The notes: generated from the sequence alone by a model not told the origin. A stretch of DNA of 47,189 nucleotides from Lachnospiraceae bacterium (GCA_017612555.1 JAGAFR010000033.1:1-47189), one strand, 5' to 3'. Counted from the stretch's first letter, positions 26,614-35,421 are shown. A program made the numbers and translations.

Positions 26614-26642
26614 TTGTATTTCAAGGCCTGATAACGTATAAT
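26614..26642 (+). promoter_or_regulatory. SigA-type promoter upstream of the 456-aa gene
   Basis: TTGTAT (26614-26619) and TATAAT (26637-26642) are separated by 17 bp, starting 7 bp after the PurF-like stop. A start near 26649 leaves a leader of about 27 nt with AGGGGG before the ATG at 26676. It probably also drives glnS. Confidence 0.6.
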
Positions 26643-26675
26643 AGTGGAACGAGTTTTTTTCCAGGGGGATAAGAG

Positions 26676-28046
26676 ATGCCTGACTTTTCAAATTCATGTG
26701 CGACCATTCTTACATATGCGGGATTGTCGGATGAAAACAAGAACAAGATCAGTAAGAAGATAAAGGATTTTGCAGCAATGTCCGATCAGGGTGCATCGGA
26801 TGATGCCGCAAGAAGGCTTAGAAAAGAGCTTACTTCGTATTATTATGATATTTATAAGTTCTGCTTCTTCAAGACACTTGCCGGGGGTGAGATACCCGAC
26901 GAAGTGATGATGTTCCTTTATTTCGGATATATAGATGAGCAGCTGGCGGGCGCCGAGAATACTCAGATCATCTATCAGGCAACCAAGTCGATGGGACTTG
27001 ATCCTCAGATGAGAGTGTTCACGTTCTATGACTGGCTCCGTCTTATTTACAACTGTAAGAAGGATCCTTCGGTCAATGATTTTTCGACTGACTATATCAC
27101 TACTTTGCGTAAGCAGAAAAAAGACGGCGAGATTACCGAACAGCAGGAGCGCGAAGCACTTGTTGACGGTAAGAAGCGTGTGACTTTTGAGATAGACAAT
27201 ATGTTCAAGTCGGCTAACAAGATGCTCACTTCCAGAGTGACGACTTTTGTTCCGTTCTTTTCGGAACAGACGCTCACACGTCCTCTTGATAAGTCATTCC
27301 TGAGTCTTGATATCATCCATAAGACTTTGAATGTCATCAAAGGTATTGATTTTTCACTGTTCTTCAGACAGACGGTATATACCGCGCCGGAGCTCGGACT
27401 CGATAAAGCTTTCATCCAGGTCGAAGTGCTTCCGGATATTATACTGATGCCCGTGGTCGGTACAAGGGCCGCCATGTGGCAGGAGATAACCGGTGCAAAG
27501 CGTACGACTCCCGGAAGGTTCATACTTCCCATCGCGCAGGAAGAGGATCTGACTACCGTCATGATCAAGATGTGCGCGGAGTTCCGCTGGGAGCTGTGCA
27601 AGAGGATCCAGGGTGCGAGATGGAACGATCTGTCCGAGAGATCACTTACAAGCGATTACGTAGACTATATCGATACATACAGAAAGAACAAGGAATTGTC
27701 CACGGAGGCCAAGGAACGCATCAAGTCCGCAATGGCCAAGCACCGTAACAGTTACAAGGAGATGTTCGTAGCAGACTATGCTACATACATTCAGTATGAA
27801 AGTTCGGGCGCGCTTCGCCATAACAAGGTTGTCAGGTTCATCCTGTTCAATTACTGCCCGTTCTCCAAGATCATAAGAGAGGGCGCGATAGCTACCAATC
27901 CGCAATATACGCAGCTGATCGAAAGGTACAATCATAAGGCTGCCCATGAGATACATCTGTTTGGCATCGCGACAGGCAGGATCGAAAAAGCCGGACATCC
28001 GATACCGGCAGAACTGCTCGCTCACAAAGCGTATCTCGAAGCGTAG
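26676..28046 (+). CDS. Conserved-looking protein of unknown function upstream of glnS
   Basis: This 456-residue cytoplasmic-looking protein has no signal peptide or membrane helix and is mostly helical, with many Lys, Glu, Tyr and Phe residues. I recognise no domain. Distinct stretches include DEVMMFLYFGYIDEQLAG (about 73-90), a KKRVTFEIDNMFKSANKMLT segment (about 165-185), and RGTRAAMWQEITG-type and RRPGRF-like basic patches near 265-285. The C-terminal third is rich in Arg, Lys and His. It has its own promoter and is followed 23 bp later by glnS with AAGGA, so the two are likely co-transcribed. Nothing in the sequence shows that it acts in translation. Confidence 0.72.
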   Translation: MPDFSNSCATILTYAGLSDENKNKISKKIKDFAAMSDQGASDDAARRLRKELTSYYYDIYKFCFFKTLAGGEIPDEVMMFLYFGYIDEQLAGAENTQIIYQATKSMGLDPQMRVFTFYDWLRLIYNCKKDPSVNDFSTDYITTLRKQKKDGEITEQQEREALVDGKKRVTFEIDNMFKSANKMLTSRVTTFVPFFSEQTLTRPLDKSFLSLDIIHKTLNVIKGIDFSLFFRQTVYTAPELGLDKAFIQVEVLPDIILMPVVGTRAAMWQEITGAKRTTPGRFILPIAQEEDLTTVMIKMCAEFRWELCKRIQGARWNDLSERSLTSDYVDYIDTYRKNKELSTEAKERIKSAMAKHRNSYKEMFVADYATYIQYESSGALRHNKVVRFILFNYCPFSKIIREGAIATNPQYTQLIERYNHKAAHEIHLFGIATGRIEKAGHPIPAELLAHKAYLEA

Positions 28047-28069
28047 AATAACAGTATAAGGATAAGACT

Positions 28070-29731
28070 ATGAGTGAAGAAGTCGTCAGTAAAAACTTTA
28101 TAGAGATGATAATCGATGAGGATCTGTCCGAAGGAAAATACGAAGAGATCCATACGCGTTTTCCTCCGGAACCAAACGGTTATCTTCATATCGGACATGC
28201 CAAGGCAATACTCGTCAATTACGGGCTTGCCAAGGAGTACGGCGGCAAGTTCAATCTCAGGTTTGACGATACGAATCCGACAAAAGAAAAGAGCGAATTC
28301 GTTGAGTCGATAAAAGAAGATGTCGCCTGGCTCGGCGCAGACTGGGAAGACAGACTCTTCTTCGCATCAAGTTATTTCGATCAGATGTATGAGGCTGCGG
28401 TCAAGCTGATCAAAAAGGGCAAAGCCTATGTTTGTGACCTTACTGCCGACGAGATAAGAGAATATCGCGGTACTTTTGATACACCCGGTAAGAACAGCCC
28501 CTACAGGGACAGAAGTGTTGAAGAAAATCTCGAGCTGTTTGAGAATATGAAGAACGGACTCTATGCAGACGGGGAAAAGGTATTGCGTGCCAAGATAGAC
28601 ATGGCAAGCCCCAACATCAACATGAGAGATCCCGTTATATACAGAGTCGCACACATGACTCATCACAACACAGGTGACAAGTGGTGCATATATCCGATGT
28701 ATGATTTTGCACATCCCATAGAAGACGCGATCGAGAACGTAACGCATTCGTGCTGCACGCTTGAGTTTGAGGATCACAGGCCGCTCTATGACTGGGTGGT
28801 AAAAGAGCTTGAGTATCCTCATCCTCCGAAGCAGATAGAGTTTGCGAAGATGTATCTGACAAATGTCGTGACCGGAAAGAGATACATCAAGAAGCTTGTT
28901 GAAGACGGGACCGTCGACGGATGGGATGATCCGAGACTTGTCAGCATCGCTGCTCTTCGCCGCAGAGGATTCACACCGGAATCGATCAAGAGATTCGTTG
29001 ATCTGTGCGGTGTGTCCAAGGCTCAGTCATCGGCTGATTATGCGATGCTCGAGTACTGCATAAGAGAAGATCTGAAGCTGTCAAGACCGCGTGTGATGGC
29101 GATTCTCGATCCGATAAAACTGATCATTGACAACTATCCCGAAGGGGAAACGGAATACTTTGACGTTCCGAATAATCTGGAGAATGAATCCCTTGGCTCA
29201 AGAAAGGTTCCTTTTTCGAGAGAGCTGTATATTGAACGGGATGATTTTATGGCGGAGCCGGTTAAGAAATATTTCAGGATGTTTCCCGGAAATGAAGTGA
29301 GGCTCATGAACGCTTACTTCGTCACATGTACATCATACGAGACCGACGGGAACGGAAATGTGACCGTACATGCGACATACGATCCCGAAACACGCCAGGA
29401 CGGAAGAGAAGTTGACCGCAAGGTCAAGGGTACGATCCACTGGGTCAATGCCGCAACTGCTTTTCCGGCAACGGTCAGATTATACGAGAATCTTATCGAC
29501 GAAGAAAAAGGTGTGTATAATGAGGACGGAAGTCTTAACCTGAACCCGAACTCACGCACCGTGCTTGAAAACTGTATGCTCGAGCCTTCGCTTAAAGACG
29601 CAAAGGCGTATGAGTCATTCCAGTTCGTAAGAAACGGATTCTTCTGTGTGGATTACAAGGATTCCCAAGAAGGGGCTCCGGTATTCAACAGGGTCGTTTC
29701 GCTTAAGAGCAGTTTTAAATTGCCGAATTAG
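28070..29731 (+). CDS. glnS: Glutaminyl-tRNA synthetase
   Basis: Class I synthetase that attaches glutamine to tRNA-Gln. The 553-residue length is normal. [17 protein letters not shown] (HIGH at H40-I-G-H43), [10 protein letters not shown], the [15 protein letters not shown] block and [16 protein letters not shown] distinguish GlnRS from GluRS. The region equivalent to MSKR reads VTGKR (267-271), followed by DGWDDPR. The C-terminal anticodon-binding beta barrels are complete. Presence of GlnRS means Gln-tRNA-Gln can be made directly rather than through GatCAB, as in many but not all Clostridia. Confidence 0.97.
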   Translation: MSEEVVSKNFIEMIIDEDLSEGKYEEIHTRFPPEPNGYLHIGHAKAILVNYGLAKEYGGKFNLRFDDTNPTKEKSEFVESIKEDVAWLGADWEDRLFFASSYFDQMYEAAVKLIKKGKAYVCDLTADEIREYRGTFDTPGKNSPYRDRSVEENLELFENMKNGLYADGEKVLRAKIDMASPNINMRDPVIYRVAHMTHHNTGDKWCIYPMYDFAHPIEDAIENVTHSCCTLEFEDHRPLYDWVVKELEYPHPPKQIEFAKMYLTNVVTGKRYIKKLVEDGTVDGWDDPRLVSIAALRRRGFTPESIKRFVDLCGVSKAQSSADYAMLEYCIREDLKLSRPRVMAILDPIKLIIDNYPEGETEYFDVPNNLENESLGSRKVPFSRELYIERDDFMAEPVKKYFRMFPGNEVRLMNAYFVTCTSYETDGNGNVTVHATYDPETRQDGREVDRKVKGTIHWVNAATAFPATVRLYENLIDEEKGVYNEDGSLNLNPNSRTVLENCMLEPSLKDAKAYESFQFVRNGFFCVDYKDSQEGAPVFNRVVSLKSSFKLPN

Positions 29732-29768
29732 TTTTCGCGATAGAATAAGTATTTATTGGAGGTTACAA

Positions 29769-30617
29769 ATGGGTTTATTATCTGGATTGTCAAACATGGG
29801 ACTCGGTAAGCTTGAGGGTGCCAACATATACGAAGAGGAGAAGAAGCCGGAAGCAAAAGCCGCGGCAAAAGAAGAAGCACCTTTTGACGAGAACGACGTG
29901 CTGTTCGATAAGTCGGCAGAGTGTCCCATATGCGGAAAGAGCTTTTCGTATCGTGCGGTCAGGACCGGTAAGGCAAGACTTCTCGGACAGGATCAGGATC
30001 TTCGTCCCAAATATGACAAGTTCGATCCCGCCAAGTATGATGTGGTCGTATGTCCTTACTGCGGTTATGCAGCACTCATCAGGTATTTTACCGCTCTTCC
30101 CGATGCACAGGTCAAGCTTGTCAAGGCAGGCATAGGCGGCAAGGTTCACGGCGTATCGAATCCTCCTATCTTTTCATATGACGATGCGATCCAGAGATAT
30201 CAGCTCGCGCTGGCCTCTTCGATCGTCAAGCGTGCAAAGGACAGTGAAAAAGCATATGTGTGCCTGAAGATGGCATGGGTTATAAGAGGAAAGAAAGAAT
30301 CTCTTCCGCTTGAGACGGAGAATTACGATGAGATCATGAAAGGACTCACCGATGATGAATATGAGGCGCTCAAGTTCGCGTATGACGGATTTGTAAGTGC
30401 GCGTCAGAAGGAGAGCTTCCCTATTGCGGGAATGGATGAGATAACCATAGATTATCTTATCGGGGTGCTCGCAGCGAAGTTCGGCGAATTCGATACGGCT
30501 CAGAAGATGATAGCGGGAATACTTATGAACAAGGCTGCAAACAACAGGATCAAAGATCGCGCAAGGGATCTTAAGGAACAGGTTCTTGCAGATATGAAAG
30601 CGAAAGGAGAACTCTAA
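29769..30617 (+). CDS. DUF2225 zinc-binding protein
   Basis: This 282-residue protein has two CPxCG pairs (CPICGKSFSYRAVRTGKARL and CPYCGYAALIRYF) around a YDKFDPAKYDVVV stretch; this is the DUF2225 pattern. The remaining two thirds are helical, resembling TPR-like repeats (AYVCLKMAWVIRG, GVLAAKFGEFDTAQKM). Family members are cytoplasmic and of unknown function. ATG 29769 is chosen because GGAGGT precedes it by 5 nt; the frame is open upstream into glnS. The stop overlaps the ATG of the next gene by 1 bp (TAATG). Confidence 0.85.
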   Translation: MGLLSGLSNMGLGKLEGANIYEEEKKPEAKAAAKEEAPFDENDVLFDKSAECPICGKSFSYRAVRTGKARLLGQDQDLRPKYDKFDPAKYDVVVCPYCGYAALIRYFTALPDAQVKLVKAGIGGKVHGVSNPPIFSYDDAIQRYQLALASSIVKRAKDSEKAYVCLKMAWVIRGKKESLPLETENYDEIMKGLTDDEYEALKFAYDGFVSARQKESFPIAGMDEITIDYLIGVLAAKFGEFDTAQKMIAGILMNKAANNRIKDRARDLKEQVLADMKAKGEL

Positions 30618-31036
30618 TGAAAGGATTTGGAAAGTTTGTCACATTTGTAGGCATCACGGGAGCTGCTCTTGCAGGATTGTGGTATTTTTGCGAAGTGAAC
30701 AAGGACAAGTGCGAATGTTCATGTGATGACGACGAGTCTTCGGCTGAGAAGAAGAACTCGAAGGAAAGGTCATATGTAAGTCTTGATCCCGAGATCAAGG
30801 AAGAGGCTGAGAAAGTCATAGAGGAAACGAAGAAGGTTGCCAAGGATGCGGGTAAAGTCGCACAGGAAGGCAAGGATACTCTTAAGAAAGCCGTCAAGTC
30901 CGCAGCAGCAGATATGCTCTCAAAGGCTGAAGACAAGGCTCGCGGAGTCGGCCTCGTGAAAGATGACAAAGAGAAGACAAGTGATTTTGAATTTGAGGAC
31001 TTCGATAAAGAAGCATCACATATCGATATTCAGTAG
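30617..31036 (+). CDS. Small single-pass membrane protein with coiled coil
   Basis: This 139-residue protein starts with a membrane helix (about 5-24, FVTFVGITGAALAGLWYF), a short Cys/Asp-rich patch (CECSCDDDE), then a highly charged Lys/Glu/Ala amphipathic coiled coil (about 55-105) of the YtxH/apolipoprotein-like type, and an acidic tail. The start overlaps the previous stop (TAATG), so it is translationally coupled to the DUF2225 gene. Its 3' end overlaps the start region of the foldase gene in another frame. No precise function can be given. Confidence 0.75.
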   Translation: MKGFGKFVTFVGITGAALAGLWYFCEVNKDKCECSCDDDESSAEKKNSKERSYVSLDPEIKEEAEKVIEETKKVAKDAGKVAQEGKDTLKKAVKSAAADMLSKAEDKARGVGLVKDDKEKTSDFEFEDFDKEASHIDIQ

Positions 31037-32084
31037 GATAGCATGCTCTGCCGCACTTGCTCTGCTCCTTACCGGATGCAGGAGCGGAAAGCTTCCGACG
31101 GAGGTAGTGCTCACATCGGATTTTCTTGAGAACGAGGTTTTTCGTCTCGAGGGACATCCGTGCATGAAGAATGAGATCATGGTTTATCTTGCCAACTCGG
31201 AGAACGGGTACAGTGAGGTTTTTGGAGACAGGATATGGTCCGTTCCGGTGGGTGACGGTACGCTTGAGGATTCATACAAGGATAACATCCTGGCAAGGAT
31301 AGCGCAGATCAAGACCATGAACCTGCTTGCGGAAGAGCTTGGTGTCGAGCTTTCGGATGACGATGCCGCAAAGGCGACAGCTGCGGCAAGGGAATACTAC
31401 GATTCACTGACCGAAGGCGAAAGGAATTACCTCGATGTTGACATGGATGACATCGCGGCGATGTATCGTGATTTTGCCACGGCAAACAGGGTGTACGAGG
31501 CCGTTACGGAAGGCGTGAATCCCGAGATCAGTGATGACGAGGCAAGAACGATAACCGTCAGAACGATACTGATCAAAACATACAAGACCGACGGTGCGGG
31601 AAACAGGATACCGTACAACGAGGAAGAAAAGAAAAATGCTCTTACCCGTATAGCGCAGATCCGGCAGAGGATCGAGGACGGAGAAGCGTTTGAAGTACTG
31701 GCGGTGGACAACAACGAAGACACAAAGAGTGAGTACAGTTTCGGCCGCGGGGTAATGCCTCCGGAATTTGAAGAAGCGGCTTTTAACCTCGGTGTCGGGG
31801 AAGTCAGCGACATAGTCGAGACCGAATACGGATACCACCTGATATACTGTGTGTCCACGTTCAATCCCGAGGAGACGGACGCCAACAAGGCTAATATAGT
31901 CGAGCAGCGCAAACAGGAAGCCTTTAACGATGTATATAATGATTTTCTGACGCGCGTTACGTCCAATCTCAATAAACCGCTGTACGACAGCATCCACTTT
32001 GATGCGGGCGCGATAGTCAAAACAACGGGATTTTTTGATGTATATGATAAATATTTTACGATTGTTAGCACTCAAACTGATTGA
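30963..32084 (+). CDS. PpiC-type peptidyl-prolyl isomerase lipoprotein (foldase)
   Basis: The reading is 373 residues from ATG 30963. GTG 30981 or TTG 30987/30993 are alternatives that give a more usual signal peptide length. The signal peptide ends in the lipobox LLTGC, so the protein is a lipid-anchored extracytoplasmic foldase. After a SurA/PrsA-like helical N-domain (about 50-200) comes a parvulin domain (about 215-310: VRTILIKTY, ALTRIAQIRQRIEDGEAFEVLA, FGRGVMPPEFEEAAFNLGVGEVSDIVETEYGYHLI). It would assist folding of exported proteins. The gene overlaps the preceding one by up to 74 bp, and its stop codon lies inside the CIRCE element of htpG. Confidence 0.88.
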   Translation: MTKRRQVILNLRTSIKKHHISIFSRIACSAALALLLTGCRSGKLPTEVVLTSDFLENEVFRLEGHPCMKNEIMVYLANSENGYSEVFGDRIWSVPVGDGTLEDSYKDNILARIAQIKTMNLLAEELGVELSDDDAAKATAAAREYYDSLTEGERNYLDVDMDDIAAMYRDFATANRVYEAVTEGVNPEISDDEARTITVRTILIKTYKTDGAGNRIPYNEEEKKNALTRIAQIRQRIEDGEAFEVLAVDNNEDTKSEYSFGRGVMPPEFEEAAFNLGVGEVSDIVETEYGYHLIYCVSTFNPEETDANKANIVEQRKQEAFNDVYNDFLTRVTSNLNKPLYDSIHFDAGAIVKTTGFFDVYDKYFTIVSTQTD

Positions 32085-32091
32085 GTGCTAA
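32065..32091. promoter_or_regulatory. CIRCE operator (HrcA binding site)
   Basis: TTAGCACTC (32065-32073), nine bases, and GAGTGCTAA (32083-32091) match the CIRCE consensus exactly. CIRCE is the operator of the heat-shock repressor HrcA, normally before groESL and hrcA-grpE-dnaK. It lies 8 bp upstream of the htpG promoter and overlaps the stop codon of the foldase gene. The right arm runs into a T6 stretch (32092-32097), so the same inverted repeat may also act as a terminator for the foldase operon. Confidence 0.95.
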
Positions 32092-32098
32092 TTTTTTC

Positions 32099-32127
32099 TT
32101 GACTTTGAGAAAATATGGCGTTACTAT
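32099..32127 (+). promoter_or_regulatory. SigA-type promoter of htpG
   Basis: TTGACT (32099-32104) and TACTAT (32122-32127) have a 17-bp spacer. The start would be near 32134, leaving a leader of about 57 nt before the ATG at 32191. CIRCE lies immediately upstream. Confidence 0.7.
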
Positions 32128-32134
32128 TTGTCTA

Positions 32135-32163
32135 TCGGGGGTTATCATCCCCGACTGTTTTTT
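32135..32163 (+). terminator. Terminator-like hairpin in the htpG leader
   Basis: TCGGGG (32135-32140) pairs with CCCCGA (32149-32154) around an 8-nt loop, and T6 follows at 32158-32163. The hairpin begins at or next to the predicted transcription start. It could be an attenuator, a 5' stabilising stem, or a terminator for readthrough from the foldase gene. Confidence 0.5.
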
Positions 32164-32190
32164 GATAAAGATAACAATGAGGTGATAAAA

Positions 32191-34302
32191 ATGGCAAAAA
32201 AAGGCAGTTTAACGATCAACAGTGAGAATATCTTTCCGATAATCAAGAAATGGATGTACAGCGATCATGACATCTTTGCCAGGGAGCTGGTCAGTAACGG
32301 ATGCGATGCGATCACAAAGCTGAAAAAGCTTGACATGATCGGACAGTACAGCATTCCCGACGGAAAGGACATGGAGATAAGGATCGTTGTGGATCCCGAG
32401 AACAAGAAGGTTTCCTTTACCGATACCGGTCTCGGAATGGATGCGGATGAAGTGGAGGAATACATTACACAGATTGCATTTTCGGGTGCAACGGCGTTCC
32501 TTGAAAAATACAAGGATAAGACAAATGATGACCAGATCATAGGTCATTTCGGACTGGGATTCTACTCGGCTTTCATGGTTGCGGATGAAGTCCATATCGA
32601 CACGCTTTCGTACAAAGAAGGCGCGAAGGCCGTTCACTGGGAGTGTGACGGCGGCACGGAATACTCTATGGAAGACGGAGACAGGGATTCGGTCGGCACG
32701 ACCATCACGCTCTTCCTTAATGAGGACAGCCTTGAGTTCTGTAACGAATACAGGATGAGAGAAGTGCTGAAGAAGTACTGCTCGTTCATGCCGGTGCCTA
32801 TCTTCCTTGTAAAAGAAGGCGCAGAAACGCAGTATGAGAACATTCCCGCCGATGAGGTCACGGATAAGGATACCGTGATAGAGAAGTACAAGGAAGAAGC
32901 CAAGTATGAAGAGCAGGAGAAGGAAGGCAAGAAAGAAAAAGTTGAAATCAGCCCCGAACGCGAGATGGCCAAGATCGTTAAGCGTGAGGTGCCGATCAAC
33001 GATCCGAACCCGCTGTGGGCAAAGCATCCGAGTGACTGTACGAAGGAGGAGTATCTCGAATTCTACCGTAAGGTATTCATGGACTATAAGGAGCCTCTGT
33101 TCTGGATCCATCTGAACATGGATTATCCGTTCAATCTGAAGGGTATACTTTATTTCCCGAAGATCAACATGGAGTACGAATCCATCGAAGGTGTCATCAA
33201 ACTGTACAATAATCAGGTGTTCATCGCCGACAACATCAAGGAAGTCATCCCCGAGTTCCTGATGCTGCTTAAAGGTGTCATCGACTGTCCGGATCTGCCG
33301 CTTAACGTATCGCGTTCGGCACTCCAGAATGACGGGTTCGTTCAGAAGATCAGCGATTATATCACGAAGAAAGTCGCAGACAAGCTTGCCGGCATGTGCA
33401 AGACCGAGAAGGAAGAATACGAGAAGTACTGGGATGATATCAGTCCGTTCATCAAATACGGATGCCTTAAGGACGACAAGTTCTGTGAAAAGATGACGGA
33501 CTACATCCTGTTCAAGGATATCGACGATAAGTACATGACGCTGCCGGAGTGTCTCGAACTTCCCGAAAAGAAGACCGAAGAAGCTACTGATGAGAACGGC
33601 GAGGCTGTTGAGGCCGAAGTCGTTGATGAAGACAAAACGGCTGATGAAAAGTCAAAAGACGACGACGGCGATGATAAGGAGAAGATCCGCAAGACGATCT
33701 ACTACGTAACAGACCTTGTCCAGCAGTCGCAGTACATCAACATGTTCCGCGAGCAGGGCATGAACGCGGTCGTTATGATGCACAACATCGACCAGCCTTT
33801 CATCAACCAGCTTGAATCCAAGAATGAAGATATCCGCTTTATGAGAATAGATGCGGACATCACGGATTCATCAAGAGAGGATGCCACCAAGAAGGATAAG
33901 AAGAAGGCCGAGAAGGATGAAAAATCACTGGCTGAGCTGTTCCATAAGGCGCTTTCGAACGATAAGCTCGCAGTAAAACTTGAGATATTAAAGAATGAGA
34001 ACATCTCATCGATACTTACGGTTTCCGAGCAGTCGCGCCGCATGCAGGATATGATGAAGATGTATGCGATGGGCGGCGGAATGGATCCTTCGATGTTCGG
34101 CGCAGAGGGCGAGACTCTTGTCCTTAACAGCAGAAATGAGCTCGTAAAGTATCTTATCAATCATATTGAGGCTGATGATGCACAGCTCTTTGCCGCACAG
34201 CTCTATGACCTTGCAGTTCTTGCGAACAGGCCTCTTGCGGCTGATGCTATGACGAAATTCGTTGCCCGCAGCAACGAGATCATGCTGAAACTTGCGAAGT
34301 GA
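32191..34302 (+). CDS. htpG: HtpG, Hsp90-family chaperone
   Basis: ATP-dependent cytoplasmic chaperone of the Hsp90 family. The 703-residue protein has the GHKL ATPase motifs (ELVSNGCDAITKL, DTGLGMDADEV, GHFGLGFYSAFMVAD), the middle domain (LYFPKINMEYES, NLPLNVSRSALQ-like DLPLNVSRSALQ) and a C-terminal dimerisation domain. It is about 70 residues longer than typical HtpG: a charged Lys/Glu segment at about 215-262, where eukaryotic Hsp90 has its charged linker, and an acidic Asp/Glu/Lys insert at about 459-495. AATGAGGTG precedes the ATG; an in-frame ATG at 32128 lies at the predicted transcription start and is unlikely. CIRCE and the promoter upstream suggest heat-shock induction through HrcA. 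Confidence 0.97.
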   Translation: MAKKGSLTINSENIFPIIKKWMYSDHDIFARELVSNGCDAITKLKKLDMIGQYSIPDGKDMEIRIVVDPENKKVSFTDTGLGMDADEVEEYITQIAFSGATAFLEKYKDKTNDDQIIGHFGLGFYSAFMVADEVHIDTLSYKEGAKAVHWECDGGTEYSMEDGDRDSVGTTITLFLNEDSLEFCNEYRMREVLKKYCSFMPVPIFLVKEGAETQYENIPADEVTDKDTVIEKYKEEAKYEEQEKEGKKEKVEISPEREMAKIVKREVPINDPNPLWAKHPSDCTKEEYLEFYRKVFMDYKEPLFWIHLNMDYPFNLKGILYFPKINMEYESIEGVIKLYNNQVFIADNIKEVIPEFLMLLKGVIDCPDLPLNVSRSALQNDGFVQKISDYITKKVADKLAGMCKTEKEEYEKYWDDISPFIKYGCLKDDKFCEKMTDYILFKDIDDKYMTLPECLELPEKKTEEATDENGEAVEAEVVDEDKTADEKSKDDDGDDKEKIRKTIYYVTDLVQQSQYINMFREQGMNAVVMMHNIDQPFINQLESKNEDIRFMRIDADITDSSREDATKKDKKKAEKDEKSLAELFHKALSNDKLAVKLEILKNENISSILTVSEQSRRMQDMMKMYAMGGGMDPSMFGAEGETLVLNSRNELVKYLINHIEADDAQLFAAQLYDLAVLANRPLAADAMTKFVARSNEIMLKLAK

Positions 34303-34339
34303 GCAGACACAATATATGGTGTCCAAGAGGCGGAAAAAG

Positions 34340-34348
34340 TGGTATAAT
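34340..34348 (+). promoter_or_regulatory. Extended -10 promoter before the receiver-like gene
   Basis: TGGTATAAT (TGn extended -10) lies 37 bp before the ATG at 34386. The -35 region (TGTCCA at 34320) is weak. The element is the same as the one before valS. Confidence 0.55.
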
Positions 34349-34385
34349 ATCCTACGTATATGGTTAAGCAGGATGGGAGAACCAC

Positions 34386-35378
34386 ATGGACGCCAGTATT
34401 TTGTATCTGCAGGCTAATGAGGCAATTGCGAAAAATCTGAAAGACAGATTCAATGACGAAGGTATAGAATTCATCTTCGTCTCGTCTGCAGCGGAAGCTT
34501 TTGAAATGCTGAAGGCGAGGGATTTTTATCTGACGCTGACCGACGGGTTCATTCCCGACATGCGCATACATGATTTTGTCGACAAGTGCTGCAGGGAATA
34601 TCCCGATATGATACTCGATGTGTGCATGGATCTCAATGACCCGAAGTACGTGCCGATGATCGTCAATGAGGAATGCGTCCGCAAAGTCTTTCTTCCGCCG
34701 TGGAATATAGAAGACATAGTCGAGGGCGTCAAGGCGTCCATCGATGAAGCGTATATCCATCGCGACCTGGTGCGAAGGATCCATGAGCTGAAGGAAGATG
34801 AGAGCTCGTTTGCCGAGATGATCGATACACTTAAGAAATCGCTCCTTCGGCAGCAGTACAGCTACAACAAGATAGCGCCTTTTTTCAACCGTGTTCTTGA
34901 CGCGTTTTTGCGACGCAACAACATGGACGGGACATACAGTAATTTCGTAAAGCGCTCCTGTGACAAGATGATGCGTCTGCAGACAAGTGCTTACTTTAAG
35001 AGTGCTGAGCTTAAGAACATCATCCGCGACAACATGGTCGATGCTCTCAAAAAAAATGATAATGTAAACGTGGGGGAAGTTAAAAGCTGCCTCTACGGCG
35101 AAGTGCCCAGATCCGCCATGGCGGATCTGACTTTTGCTTTATGGATACTTGCTGTTATCGAGGGATTCAAGTGCGAGACCGGTGAGCTTTCCGTTGAGAG
35201 CAGGTATGTCACATCCAAAAAGTGCGAATACAAGCTTTCGGTCACGGGTACGAAGAAAACGGAACTTCCCGTTGATCTGCAGCTGTATATCGCCAATATA
35301 CTGAGCAATATCGTTGACGAGTACCAGAAGTATGATATTCCGGGCGGATGGGCGTACGAATTGCGCATAACGCTATAA
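34386..35378 (+). CDS. Degenerate receiver-domain protein
   Basis: This 330-residue protein has an N-terminal domain (1-120) that follows the response-regulator receiver pattern: ILYLQAN at strand 1, TLTDGFIPDM around a retained Asp53, and a final VRKVFLPPWNIEDIVEGVK. The acidic pair at the end of strand 1 is replaced by Gln-Ala, and the conserved Lys before the final Pro is Leu, so normal phosphorylation is doubtful. The C-terminal 200 residues are helical, then beta-rich, and unrecognised; there is no HTH or GGDEF. It has its own extended -10 promoter. It may be a phosphorylation-independent signalling partner; this is inference. Confidence 0.7.
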   Translation: MDASILYLQANEAIAKNLKDRFNDEGIEFIFVSSAAEAFEMLKARDFYLTLTDGFIPDMRIHDFVDKCCREYPDMILDVCMDLNDPKYVPMIVNEECVRKVFLPPWNIEDIVEGVKASIDEAYIHRDLVRRIHELKEDESSFAEMIDTLKKSLLRQQYSYNKIAPFFNRVLDAFLRRNNMDGTYSNFVKRSCDKMMRLQTSAYFKSAELKNIIRDNMVDALKKNDNVNVGEVKSCLYGEVPRSAMADLTFALWILAVIEGFKCETGELSVESRYVTSKKCEYKLSVTGTKKTELPVDLQLYIANILSNIVDEYQKYDIPGGWAYELRITL

Positions 35379-35389
35379 TTTGATACAAT
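35361..35389 (+). promoter_or_regulatory. Candidate SigA promoter of the penicillin-binding protein gene
   Basis: TTGCGC (35361-35366) and TACAAT (35384-35389) have a 17-bp spacer. The -35 lies in the 3' end of the receiver-like gene. The start codon is 33 bp downstream with GAGG in between. Confidence 0.45.
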
Positions 35390-35421
35390 ATTCTTTTGGG
35401 TTAGGTGATTTGAGGATATAG

